From Chloroflexota bacterium (GTDB lineage: Bacteria > Chloroflexota > Dormibacteria > CF-121), in the NCBI GenBank assembly GCA_005880605.1, contig VBIS01000018.1:1-11944 (forward strand): a DNA stretch of 11,944 nucleotides. Reading direction: 5' to 3'. The notes under the pieces are model-generated. The model worked only from the letters and a program-made list of their open reading frames with translations. It was not told where the DNA came from and did not search any database. Each line of letters starts with the position of its first letter. The stretch's first letter is position 1. Positions 6,159-11,944 of the stretch are shown in pieces. Both the position numbers and the translations under genes were made by a program.

Positions 6159-6185
6159 GTCGAACGACAGGTGTCATTTTCGACA
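6159..6185 (-). promoter_or_regulatory. Candidate ECF42-type promoter for the DGPF gene
   Basis: On the minus strand TGTCGA (6185 to 6180) is followed by exactly 17 bp and then CGAC (6162 to 6159). As I recall, ECF42 sigma factors, which are linked to DGPF-protein genes, use TGTCGA as -35 and CGAC or CGTC as -10. Transcription would start near 6152 and give a leader of about 55 bases. The match is seen in sequence; assignment to this sigma group is inference. Confidence 0.5.
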
Positions 6186-6194
6186 TGAGATGTG

Positions 6195-6200
6195 TATAGT
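6195..6200 (+). promoter_or_regulatory. -10 box for the CAP-domain gene
   Basis: TATAGT matches five of six positions of the TATAAT consensus and predicts a start near 6207, 22 bp ahead of the ATG at 6229. The region 17 bp upstream (TGTCAT, 6172-6177) is a poor -35. It overlaps an inverted TGTC-N6-GACA element (6172-6185) shared with the divergent DGPF promoter, so a common regulator is possible. Confidence 0.45.
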
Positions 6201-6228
6201 CTCCCCGGGAAACGTCTCTCCGGTCCGT

Positions 6229-6891
6229 ATGAAGATTGGGATTAGATCGGTTTCAGCACCGACGCGGTCATTCCTGTCACGGGGTGGCCTGATCGGGGTG
6301 ATGCTGCTCGCGGTGTTCCTGCTCGGGCACCCAGCGGCGGCGCCTCAGCATGAGTTGCTGGCGCAATCGGCATCCTTCACACGCCTGCCGATCTCCGACG
6401 CGCTGCCCCAGCGAATCCCGCGGCGGCTGAGCCAGCAGTGGCTGCCACCATCCGCGCCGCCCCGGGCCACCGCAGCCCTGGTGCGGACGCCGGCACGAGC
6501 AAAGCCTGCGCCGCCGACCCCGCCGCACGTCGCCGTTGGGACGGGCCAGTGGGGCTTGATCAACCAGGACCGCCAGGCCGCCGGTCTCGCGCCACTGCAG
6601 TGGAGCCCGTGTCTGGCAAACGTCGCGACCGGACAGGCGGCGCGCATGGCGGCGCAGGGCTACATCTCGCATGCGAACGGTCGTATCCTCGACCTCGGCT
6701 GTCACCTGGGCCTCCAAGCTAGCGAGAGCATCGGGTTCCAGGGAGGCGGGATCAATGACGCGGCGATGAACGCGTGGTTCATGGGCGATGCGCCGCACCG
6801 GGCCAACATCCTGGGGCCCTATCACTACGTTGGGGTGGCCTGGGTGTTGGCACCCAACGGCACCGCCTATCTTGCCGTCGAGTTCGGTTAG
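6229..6891 (+). CDS. Secreted CAP/SCP-domain protein
   Basis: This encodes 220 residues from the ATG at 6229. Longer in-frame starts at 6115 and 6190 lie upstream of the -10 box and add no sensible signal sequence. From 6229 the protein begins with a basic stretch and a hydrophobic core (20-34) ending in PAAA near 38, a good signal peptide. A Pro/Ala-rich linker spans about 60-100. The CAP domain (104-220) shows INQDRQAAGLAPLQW (111-125), YISH with His148, AMNAWF (179-184), HRANIL (190-195) and a final EFG with Glu218. The usual GEN motif appears as SES, keeping Glu166. Cys128 and Cys158 could form a disulfide. Such proteins act outside the cell; roles in bacteria are mostly unproven, with lipid, peptide or cell-wall binding proposed. 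It diverges from the DGPF gene. Confidence 0.85.
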   Translation: MKIGIRSVSAPTRSFLSRGGLIGVMLLAVFLLGHPAAAPQHELLAQSASFTRLPISDALPQRIPRRLSQQWLPPSAPPRATAALVRTPARAKPAPPTPPHVAVGTGQWGLINQDRQAAGLAPLQWSPCLANVATGQAARMAAQGYISHANGRILDLGCHLGLQASESIGFQGGGINDAAMNAWFMGDAPHRANILGPYHYVGVAWVLAPNGTAYLAVEFG

Positions 6892-6912
6892 TCCAGCGCG
6901 ACGCCGGCGCAA

Positions 6913-7287
6913 CTACTCAGCGCTTAAGGTCTCTGTGGCACTCGCCCAGGCGAACCACTGCTGGATCAGGCCGCGAAGGCCGTCAACATCGAAGGCGACG
7001 GCATTGTCCAGGTCGGGCATCCGGTAGCAGAGGCGGACGTGCCCAGGATCCGGGGCGACGGCGACAAACACCGTGTCCCCCTGGCGAGTCAGCGTCCCCA
7101 GAATTCGCCGCTCCCCCGCATTGAACTCGGCCAGGTCATTGGTCCCCTTGAGGTAAAGAAAGCGTCCGTTCAGCTGCAAGACCCGGACCGAGCTGATGAC
7201 GAGATCTTCGGCCCCCTCCGGGACAATTGAGTTATCTTGCGCGAGCCAATCGAATGAGCCCGATTGCTCAGCCTGAGGGTCAACCAT
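6913..7287 (-). CDS. Hypothetical 124-residue protein
   Basis: I do not recognise this protein. The minus-strand start is preceded by GAGGT about 5 bp upstream, which supports translation. The sequence is soluble with no signal peptide or membrane segment. A stretch of probable beta strands (28-48, then ILGTLTRQGDTVFVAVAP near 62-79) is followed by VRLCYRMPDLDNAVAFD (84-100) and a C-terminal helix ending in an Ala/Trp-rich segment. There is one Cys and no evident catalytic motif. It ends 21 bp from the convergent CAP gene and starts 100 bp from the divergent FAD oxidase start. Balanced composition and filling of an otherwise empty gap argue for a real gene, but there is no family support. Confidence 0.6.
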   Translation of the reverse strand: MVDPQAEQSGSFDWLAQDNSIVPEGAEDLVISSVRVLQLNGRFLYLKGTNDLAEFNAGERRILGTLTRQGDTVFVAVAPDPGHVRLCYRMPDLDNAVAFDVDGLRGLIQQWFAWASATETLSAE

Positions 7288-7387
7288 CTCTACCTCTATA
7301 ACGGCGCATGGCGGTGGGCTCTTTCGCGCCTCTTATTTGGCAGAAGCGATGAGTTTCGCTGCCGACGACTGTCATAGGGGCAGGACC

Positions 7388-8734
7388 ATGATCAAGGAAG
7401 ACCTCGCGAGGGCAATCGACGGCGATGTCCTCGCCCCCGGAGACCCTGGCTATGACACGGCGCGCGCGGTATGGAACGCGATGGTCGACCGGCGGCCGCG
7501 CCTGATCGCTCGCTGCCACAACGTCGCGGACGTGCGGGCAGCGGTTCGGGCGGCGCGCGACCTGAACCTCGAGATCGGCGTCCGTTGCGGTGGACACAGC
7601 GTGCTGGGCCTGGGAATCCCAAATGATGGGCTGATGATCGATCTCACTCCGATGGGTGCGGTTCGTGTCGACCCGAGTCAGAAGCGCGCCTGGGTCCAGG
7701 GCGGCGCCCTCTTGGGGGCGCTCGACCGAGCGACCCAGCCGCATGGGTTGGCAACAACGGCCGGGAACGTTTCACACACGGGCGTCGGCGGCCTGACGCT
7801 CGGCGGTGGGATGGGATGGCTGGCCCGACAGCATGGGCTTTCATGCGACAACGTCGTGTCGTTCGAGATGGTCACCGCCGACGGCGAGATCGTCCACGCG
7901 AGCCAGAGCGAGAATGCCGACCTCTACTGGGGATTGCGCGGCGGCGGCGGCAACTTCGGCGTCATCACCGAATTCGAATTCCAGCTGCATGAAGTCCCGA
8001 GCGCCGCGCTCGTTACCACGCTTTCCTTTCCCGTCGACGCGGCTGGCTCCGTGCTTCGCACCTGGCGAGACCTGAGCGTACAGGCGCCTCGCCAGGCGAC
8101 GTTCACCGCGAGTCTGCCGGGCGAAGAGAACGTTGTCACGGTGGGGTTCGTGTGGGTCGGCCATCCCGCGGCCGGGCGGCCGCTCCCAAACATGAAGTCC
8201 CTCGGCAAGCCCTTGACCGAATCTGTGGTCGAGATGTCCTACGTCGACCTCCAGCGGATCGATGACAGCCCGCAGGGACATGCCTTTCGTCGATACATGA
8301 AGGGCCATTACCTTCGGCAGCTATCCGACGAAGCGATCGAGGCACTGGTGCAGAGCCGCACCAACGGACCGGCCGCTGGTCGTCCTAGCGTCGGATTCCA
8401 GGCGTATGGCGGGGCGATCGCCGAGGTGCCTGACGGGGATACCGCCTTCACCTTTCGAGATACCGCCTTCGAGTACGTCGCCTCGAGCCGCTGGACTGAC
8501 CCGGCCGAAGACGCCAGTCGAATGGCGCGCGCCCGGCGGACGGCGGCGGCTCTCGATCCCTTTGCGCGTGGCCAGTACGTCAATACGCTCAGCGACGAAG
8601 GCGCCGAAGGGGTACGTCGCGCCTATCCCCCGGAAAAGCTTGCGCGGCTGACCGCGGTCAAAGACAAATACGACCCGGAGAACGTGTTCCATCTCAACAG
8701 CAACATTCGTCCTTCAGACCATCGCAGGGCTTAG
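7388..8734 (+). CDS. FAD-binding oxidoreductase, berberine-bridge-enzyme (BBE) type
   Basis: This encodes 448 residues from the ATG at 7388, which has AGGGG 7 bp upstream. An in-frame ATG at 7337 would add 17 residues that do not resemble the family. The FAD-binding PCMH domain covers about 35-205. GVRCGGHS includes His70, the expected site of the covalent 8-alpha FAD link. VGGLTLGGGMGWL (132-144) and LRGGGGNFGVIT (183-194) bind the cofactor. Bicovalent BBE enzymes have a Cys in the G.C..VGG motif, but here the stretch is SHTGVGG, so a single covalent link is expected. The C-terminal BBE domain ends with YVNTLSDEG and YDPENVFHLNSNI. Relatives oxidise sugars, alcohols or secondary-metabolite intermediates with oxygen. 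The substrate is unknown. It is monocistronic and convergent with the GT2-GtrA gene, 13 bp away. Confidence 0.92.
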   Translation: MIKEDLARAIDGDVLAPGDPGYDTARAVWNAMVDRRPRLIARCHNVADVRAAVRAARDLNLEIGVRCGGHSVLGLGIPNDGLMIDLTPMGAVRVDPSQKRAWVQGGALLGALDRATQPHGLATTAGNVSHTGVGGLTLGGGMGWLARQHGLSCDNVVSFEMVTADGEIVHASQSENADLYWGLRGGGGNFGVITEFEFQLHEVPSAALVTTLSFPVDAAGSVLRTWRDLSVQAPRQATFTASLPGEENVVTVGFVWVGHPAAGRPLPNMKSLGKPLTESVVEMSYVDLQRIDDSPQGHAFRRYMKGHYLRQLSDEAIEALVQSRTNGPAAGRPSVGFQAYGGAIAEVPDGDTAFTFRDTAFEYVASSRWTDPAEDASRMARARRTAAALDPFARGQYVNTLSDEGAEGVRRAYPPEKLARLTAVKDKYDPENVFHLNSNIRPSDHRRA

Positions 8735-8747
8735 CGATCGACGCCGA

Positions 8748-9953
8748 TCAGGCCTGGCCGTGGTTCGAATCCGCTCGTCGGCTGGCCATCTCGACGCGGC
8801 GTGACCGTCCCGAGTTGATTGGATCCCGCCGATAGCCCGTGCTAGACGCTGGCATGATCCAGGCGCGGAGCAGCAGGAAGCGTACCGTCGTCGCGACAAG
8901 GTTCGCAATCACCAGCGCGACCAGCTCCAGCATCAAGCTCGCGCCCGGAACAAAGACGTGCACAGCCGTGATCGTGAAGGTCGTGAGGCCGAGGGCAATA
9001 CCAAAGGCGGCGAGGCCGCCGAGATGGTCGCGGGTGGCTGTCCCATTGCGATGGGCCAAAAAGGTGAACCTCCGGTTGGCGGCCGTGTTCGCGATGGCCG
9101 TTAGCACCAGGCTGACAGCGTTGGCGATCGCGGCCGGCAAGGCGAGGCGCAGGGCGCTGTAGCAGGCAATGTAGGCGAGCGTGCTCAGGATGCCGATCGC
9201 GGCGAAACTGCGCAGCTGGCGCGAAAGCCGCCAAATCCCGCGCAAGTCCTCGATGGCCGTGGCCACCACGTCGACGCGTGAATCCGGGTCGTCGGTCCAG
9301 TCGACCGGAACTTCGTAGGTGCGCAGGCCAGCTCGCTGCGCCTGCACCAGCAGTTCAGTGTCGAAGAACCATTCTTGATTGGCAACCAGCGGCAGCAGCC
9401 TCCGGGCCGCCTCGGCGCGAGCTGCCTTGAAACCACATTGAGCGTCGCGCACCCGCGTGCCGAGGGCGAGATGAAGGAGCAGGTTGTATGCGCGCGAGAT
9501 CAGCTCGCGTTTCGGACCCCGGTTAACTCGGGCGCCGGGCACGAGACGGCTACCAATCGCAACGTCGCTGTGCCCGGAAATGAGCGGCGCGACGAGCGGG
9601 AGTAACGCGTCAAGGTCGGTGGAGAGATCGACATCCATATAGGCGACGATCGCCGTATCGCTCTCCAGCCAGGCGTGGCGGATGGCGCGGCCTCGACCCT
9701 TGTCGTCGAGGCGCAGGGCGCGGACACCGCGCAACTCGAGCACCAGCCGCCGGGCGATCGCCCAGGTGGCATCGGTACTCGCGTTATCAACGACGGTGAT
9801 CCGCGCCTCAAAAGGAAATTGGTGGTCGAGGTATCGCCGCAGCCGGCGAACACTCCGCTCGAGGTCGCGTTCCTCGTTGTAGACCGGGATCGCGATATCA
9901 ACGAGCGGAGCGACTACAGGGCTGGTGGCGAGGACCGCCAGGTTTTGCGCCAT
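8748..9953 (-). CDS. Bifunctional family 2 glycosyltransferase / GtrA protein
   Basis: This encodes 401 residues with two fused domains. Residues 18-246 are a GT2 domain of the dolichyl-phosphate glucosyl/mannosyltransferase type: IPVYNEE (22-28), VVDNASTD (54-61), the metal-binding DVD (107-109) in MDVDLSTD, DAQCGFKA (170-177) and WFFDTELL (195-202). Residues 248-365 are a four-helix GtrA domain with ANRRFTF (292-298). The first half should load a sugar onto a polyprenyl phosphate at the cytoplasmic face, and GtrA is thought to help flip the product. The divergent GT39 gene is the natural user of that donor. The C-terminal 35 residues are basic and polar. The ATG at 9953 has no strong ribosome site, so a leaderless or slightly internal start is possible. 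The promoter must lie in the 123-bp AT-richer divergent spacer. Confidence 0.92.
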   Translation of the reverse strand: MAQNLAVLATSPVVAPLVDIAIPVYNEERDLERSVRRLRRYLDHQFPFEARITVVDNASTDATWAIARRLVLELRGVRALRLDDKGRGRAIRHAWLESDTAIVAYMDVDLSTDLDALLPLVAPLISGHSDVAIGSRLVPGARVNRGPKRELISRAYNLLLHLALGTRVRDAQCGFKAARAEAARRLLPLVANQEWFFDTELLVQAQRAGLRTYEVPVDWTDDPDSRVDVVATAIEDLRGIWRLSRQLRSFAAIGILSTLAYIACYSALRLALPAAIANAVSLVLTAIANTAANRRFTFLAHRNGTATRDHLGGLAAFGIALGLTTFTITAVHVFVPGASLMLELVALVIANLVATTVRFLLLRAWIMPASSTGYRRDPINSGRSRRVEMASRRADSNHGQA

Positions 9954-10076
9954 GTCCCAATGCTGCGCCCGAAATCCTGTCGATTCAGTTACTGATGGTT
10001 AAGAACTTTGTAAGTCCTTCACCGCAATAACTGTCACCTTTTTGCAAGCTACCCGAGTGCAGTCTGTATCTCGGCA
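9954..10076. promoter_or_regulatory. Divergent promoter region between GT2-GtrA and GT39 genes
   Basis: This 123-bp spacer is clearly more AT-rich than its flanks (for example 9986-10044) and must hold both promoters. Toward the GT39 gene, TTGCAA (10042-10047) is a fair -35, but the box 17 bp on (TGTATC) is poor. No ribosome site precedes either ATG. I cannot name exact elements for the minus-strand gene. Confidence 0.4.
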
Positions 10077-11675
10077 ATGGAAAACACTCGAACGATCCCG
10101 ACCTATCGACCCGACTCGACCGCACCACGGATTCGGCGCACGATCTACTCGCTCGTGCGCGGCCGTGTCCAGGATCCGGCTTGGGTCCGGCCCGCCCTGG
10201 TCGGCCTCCTCGGCGTCACCGCGCTGCTCTACCTCTGGAACCTCGCGGCATCCGGCTGGGCTAACGCGTACTATTCCGCCGCCGTCTTGGCGGGAACCAA
10301 GAGCTGGGCCGCGTTCTTCTTTGGCTCGCTCGATGCATCCAACTTCATCACCGTCGACAAGGCGCCCGCCTCCCTCTGGGTGATGGAGATCTCGGCGCGG
10401 CTCTTCGGCTTCAACGCCTGGAGCGTGCTCGCGCCGCAAGCACTGGAGGGCGTCGCGACGGTCGCCATCGTGTACCTTGCCGTCCGCCGCTGGTTTGGGC
10501 CCGCTGCCGGCGTGCTCGCCGGTGGGGTCGTGGCTCTAACGCCGGTCGCCGGCCTGATGTTCCGGTTCAACAACCCCGACGCACTGCTGGTGCTCCTGAT
10601 GACCGCCGCCACCTACGCGACGCTGCGCGCGATTGAAAATGGCCGGACGCGCTGGTTGGTGCTGGCGGGTGCGCTGATTGGCGGTGGATTCCTGGCCAAG
10701 GAACTGCAGGCCTTCATCATTATTCCCGTCCTCGCCGGCGTTTATCTCTTTGCCGGCCCGCCGTCCCTCGGCCGGCGGATCGGTCAAGTGCTCGCCGCCG
10801 CGGCGGCCGTGATCGTCAGCTCGGGCTGGTGGATCGCCGCGGTGGAGCTGATCCCGAGTGCGTCGCGACCCTACATTGGCGGGTCGCAGAACAACGACTT
10901 GATCAGTTTGATCTTTGGCTATAACGGCTTCGGGCGGCTGACCGGCAACGAATCGGGAAGCGTCGGCGGCCTGGGCGCCCTCGGCTCACGTTGGGGATTT
11001 ACCGGCTGGAATCGCCTCTTCAACCCCCAGTTCGGCGGCCAGATCTCATGGCTGATTCCGGGGGCGGTCATCCTGCTCGGCACGTCGCTGCTACTGACGT
11101 GGCGCCGTCCGCGAACCGACATGGTTCGGTCGGCTTTCCTCATCTGGGGCGGCAGCCTGCTGCTGACGGGCGCCGTCTTCAGCTTCGCCCAGGGCATCAT
11201 CCATCCCTATTACACGGTCGCGCTGGCACCTGCAATTGGCGCGCTGGTTGGCATGGGCAGTGTCTACCTGTGGCAGCGCCGCTCAGAATTGGTCGCACGA
11301 TTGGCCCTCGGTGGCGCGGTTGCCGCGACCGCGATCTGGGGCTACGTGCTGCTCGACCGTTCGGTGACCTTCGTTCCGGAGTTGCGGACCGCCGTGCTCG
11401 TCATCGGTCTGATCACCGCGGTATTGATCATTGCCGTGTCGCACGCCTCGCGGAAAGCCGTCCTGGCGATCGCCGCTGTCGCCGTGATGGCCGTACTCGC
11501 CGGCCCGGCCGCGTACACGTTCAGTACCGTTGCGACGGCTCACACCGGCGCGATCCCGTCGGCGGGTCCGGCCGTTGCTGCCGCAAACGGACCAGGCGGC
11601 GGCGGGCTTGCCGACCTGCTAGCCCCGGCGGTGGCGGGCTCCTGGACAGCACCAATCCGGCGTCCGCCCTTGTAA
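10077..11675 (+). CDS. GT39 polytopic glycosyltransferase (ArnT/PMT-like), frame broken near 3' end
   Basis: In this frame 532 residues precede the TAA. The protein is a multi-helix membrane glycosyltransferase of the GT-C type that should transfer a sugar from a polyprenyl-phosphate donor to an extracytoplasmic acceptor. Family signatures include WANAYYSAAV (61-70), SWAAFFFGSLDASNFITVDK (76-95, with the catalytic-type Asp86 and Asp94), and FRFNNPDALLVLL (162-174). About a dozen hydrophobic segments extend to residue 487. Beyond residue 510 the frame becomes unlike the family (ending WTAPIRRPPL). The expected Gly-rich linker and C-terminal domain continue in the frame two bases on from about 11621, so a one-base loss or two-base gain has occurred near 11605-11626. 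It is divergent from the GT2-GtrA gene, its likely donor supplier; YkcB/YkcC of Bacillus is an analogous pair. Confidence 0.88.
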   Translation: MENTRTIPTYRPDSTAPRIRRTIYSLVRGRVQDPAWVRPALVGLLGVTALLYLWNLAASGWANAYYSAAVLAGTKSWAAFFFGSLDASNFITVDKAPASLWVMEISARLFGFNAWSVLAPQALEGVATVAIVYLAVRRWFGPAAGVLAGGVVALTPVAGLMFRFNNPDALLVLLMTAATYATLRAIENGRTRWLVLAGALIGGGFLAKELQAFIIIPVLAGVYLFAGPPSLGRRIGQVLAAAAAVIVSSGWWIAAVELIPSASRPYIGGSQNNDLISLIFGYNGFGRLTGNESGSVGGLGALGSRWGFTGWNRLFNPQFGGQISWLIPGAVILLGTSLLLTWRRPRTDMVRSAFLIWGGSLLLTGAVFSFAQGIIHPYYTVALAPAIGALVGMGSVYLWQRRSELVARLALGGAVAATAIWGYVLLDRSVTFVPELRTAVLVIGLITAVLIIAVSHASRKAVLAIAAVAVMAVLAGPAAYTFSTVATAHTGAIPSAGPAVAAANGPGGGGLADLLAPAVAGSWTAPIRRPPL

Positions 11676-11944
11676 GCCTGCTGCAAGCCAATGCGAGTCG
11701 CTTCACCTGGGTTGCGGCAACGGTCAGGGCCAATAGCGCGGCGGGCTACGAGCTCGCGTCCGGCGATCCGGTCATGGCCATCGGCGGCTTCAATGGGACT
11801 GACCCGGCGCCGACCCTGGCGCAATTCCAGCAGTACGTTCATGACGGGAAGATCCACTACTTCATCGGTGGCGGCAGTGGACCCGGATCAGCAGGTACCA
11901 GCAGCAGCACGGCCTCGCAGATCAGCGCGTGGGTTCAGCAGAAC
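11621..11944 (+). pseudogene. C-terminal part of the GT39 gene in a shifted frame, runs off window
   Basis: This frame has no stop from 11621 to the window end (108 codons). It reads SPGGGGLLDSTNP, then FTWVAATVRANSAAGYEL, VMAIGGFNGTDPAPTLAQFQ and KIHYFIGGG. This is the conserved extracytoplasmic C-terminal domain of the same GT39 family. It has no start codon of its own before 11774 and no ribosome site there, so it is the tail of the preceding gene, separated by a frameshift. Whether the break is real or a sequencing error cannot be told here. The gene's true end lies beyond the right edge. Confidence 0.85.

Noticed and set aside
6115..6228. Longer N-terminus for the CAP protein starting at 6115 or 6190
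   Set aside because: Both starts precede the -10 box at 6195-6200, and the extra residues spoil an otherwise normal signal peptide.
7337..7387. Upstream start for the FAD oxidase
   Set aside because: The 17 extra residues are unlike the family, and the ATG at 7388 has an AGGGG site at good distance.
10032..10061. ECF-type promoter (TGTCAC-N16-CGAG) ahead of the GT39 gene
   Set aside because: The downstream box does not match a CGTC/CGAC type and no sigma-factor link is known for this gene; likely chance.
11616..11632. Programmed -1 frameshift in the GT39 gene
   Set aside because: There is no canonical X-XXY-YYZ slippery heptamer and no obvious stimulatory hairpin next to the break, so a mutation or sequencing error is simpler.

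Overview
The window is an 11.9 kb stretch of bacterial chromosome with high GC (about 62-65% by eye). Genes have short spacers, GGAGG-type ribosome sites, and at least one start that looks leaderless. The gene families are typical of soil bacteria in Chloroflexota or Actinomycetota: a GT2-GtrA fusion beside a GT39 protein with a Gly-rich tail, DUF4396, DUF2255, DGPF/YciI, DUF1801, a VOC protein and a BBE-type FAD oxidase. I cannot choose between the two phyla from sequence alone. There is no rRNA, tRNA, CRISPR array, transposase or phage gene.

Layout, left to right. (1) The 3' part of a DUF4396 membrane protein runs off the left edge (2-493). (2) A DUF1801 gene (780-1235) is followed by a low-GC VOC gene (1434-1766), which sits among three direct copies of a 29-bp repeat. 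(3) Two unrecognised multi-pass membrane proteins follow in tandem (1968-2597, 2612-3649). (4) A two-Cys peroxiredoxin (3755-4330) has a ribosome site lying inside one arm of a long inverted repeat. (5) An alpha/beta hydrolase (4440-5258) precedes a DUF2255 gene (5374-5748), which overlaps a convergent DGPF/YciI gene (5729-6097, minus) by 20 bp. (6) A secreted CAP/SCP-domain protein (6229-6891) diverges from YciI. (7) An unrecognised 124-residue ORF lies on the minus strand (6913-7287). (8) A BBE-type FAD oxidase (7388-8734) is convergent with a GT2-GtrA fusion (8748-9953, minus). (9) That fusion diverges from a GT39 polytopic glycosyltransferase (10077 onward). The GT39 reading frame is broken near 11619, and its conserved C-terminal tail continues in another frame to the right edge.

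Functionally, the left two thirds is a loose collection of small single-domain enzymes and stress-type proteins, mostly transcribed singly. The right end is a coherent envelope-glycosylation pair: the GT2 half would make a polyprenyl-phosphate sugar, GtrA would help move it across the membrane, and the GT39 protein would transfer the sugar outside.

The best leads are regulatory or structural. They are the repeat-flanked low-GC VOC gene, a sequence ahead of yciI that fits the promoter I recall for ECF42 sigma factors, the sequesterable ribosome site of the peroxiredoxin, and the GT39 frameshift. I found no convincing new defence or mobile system.
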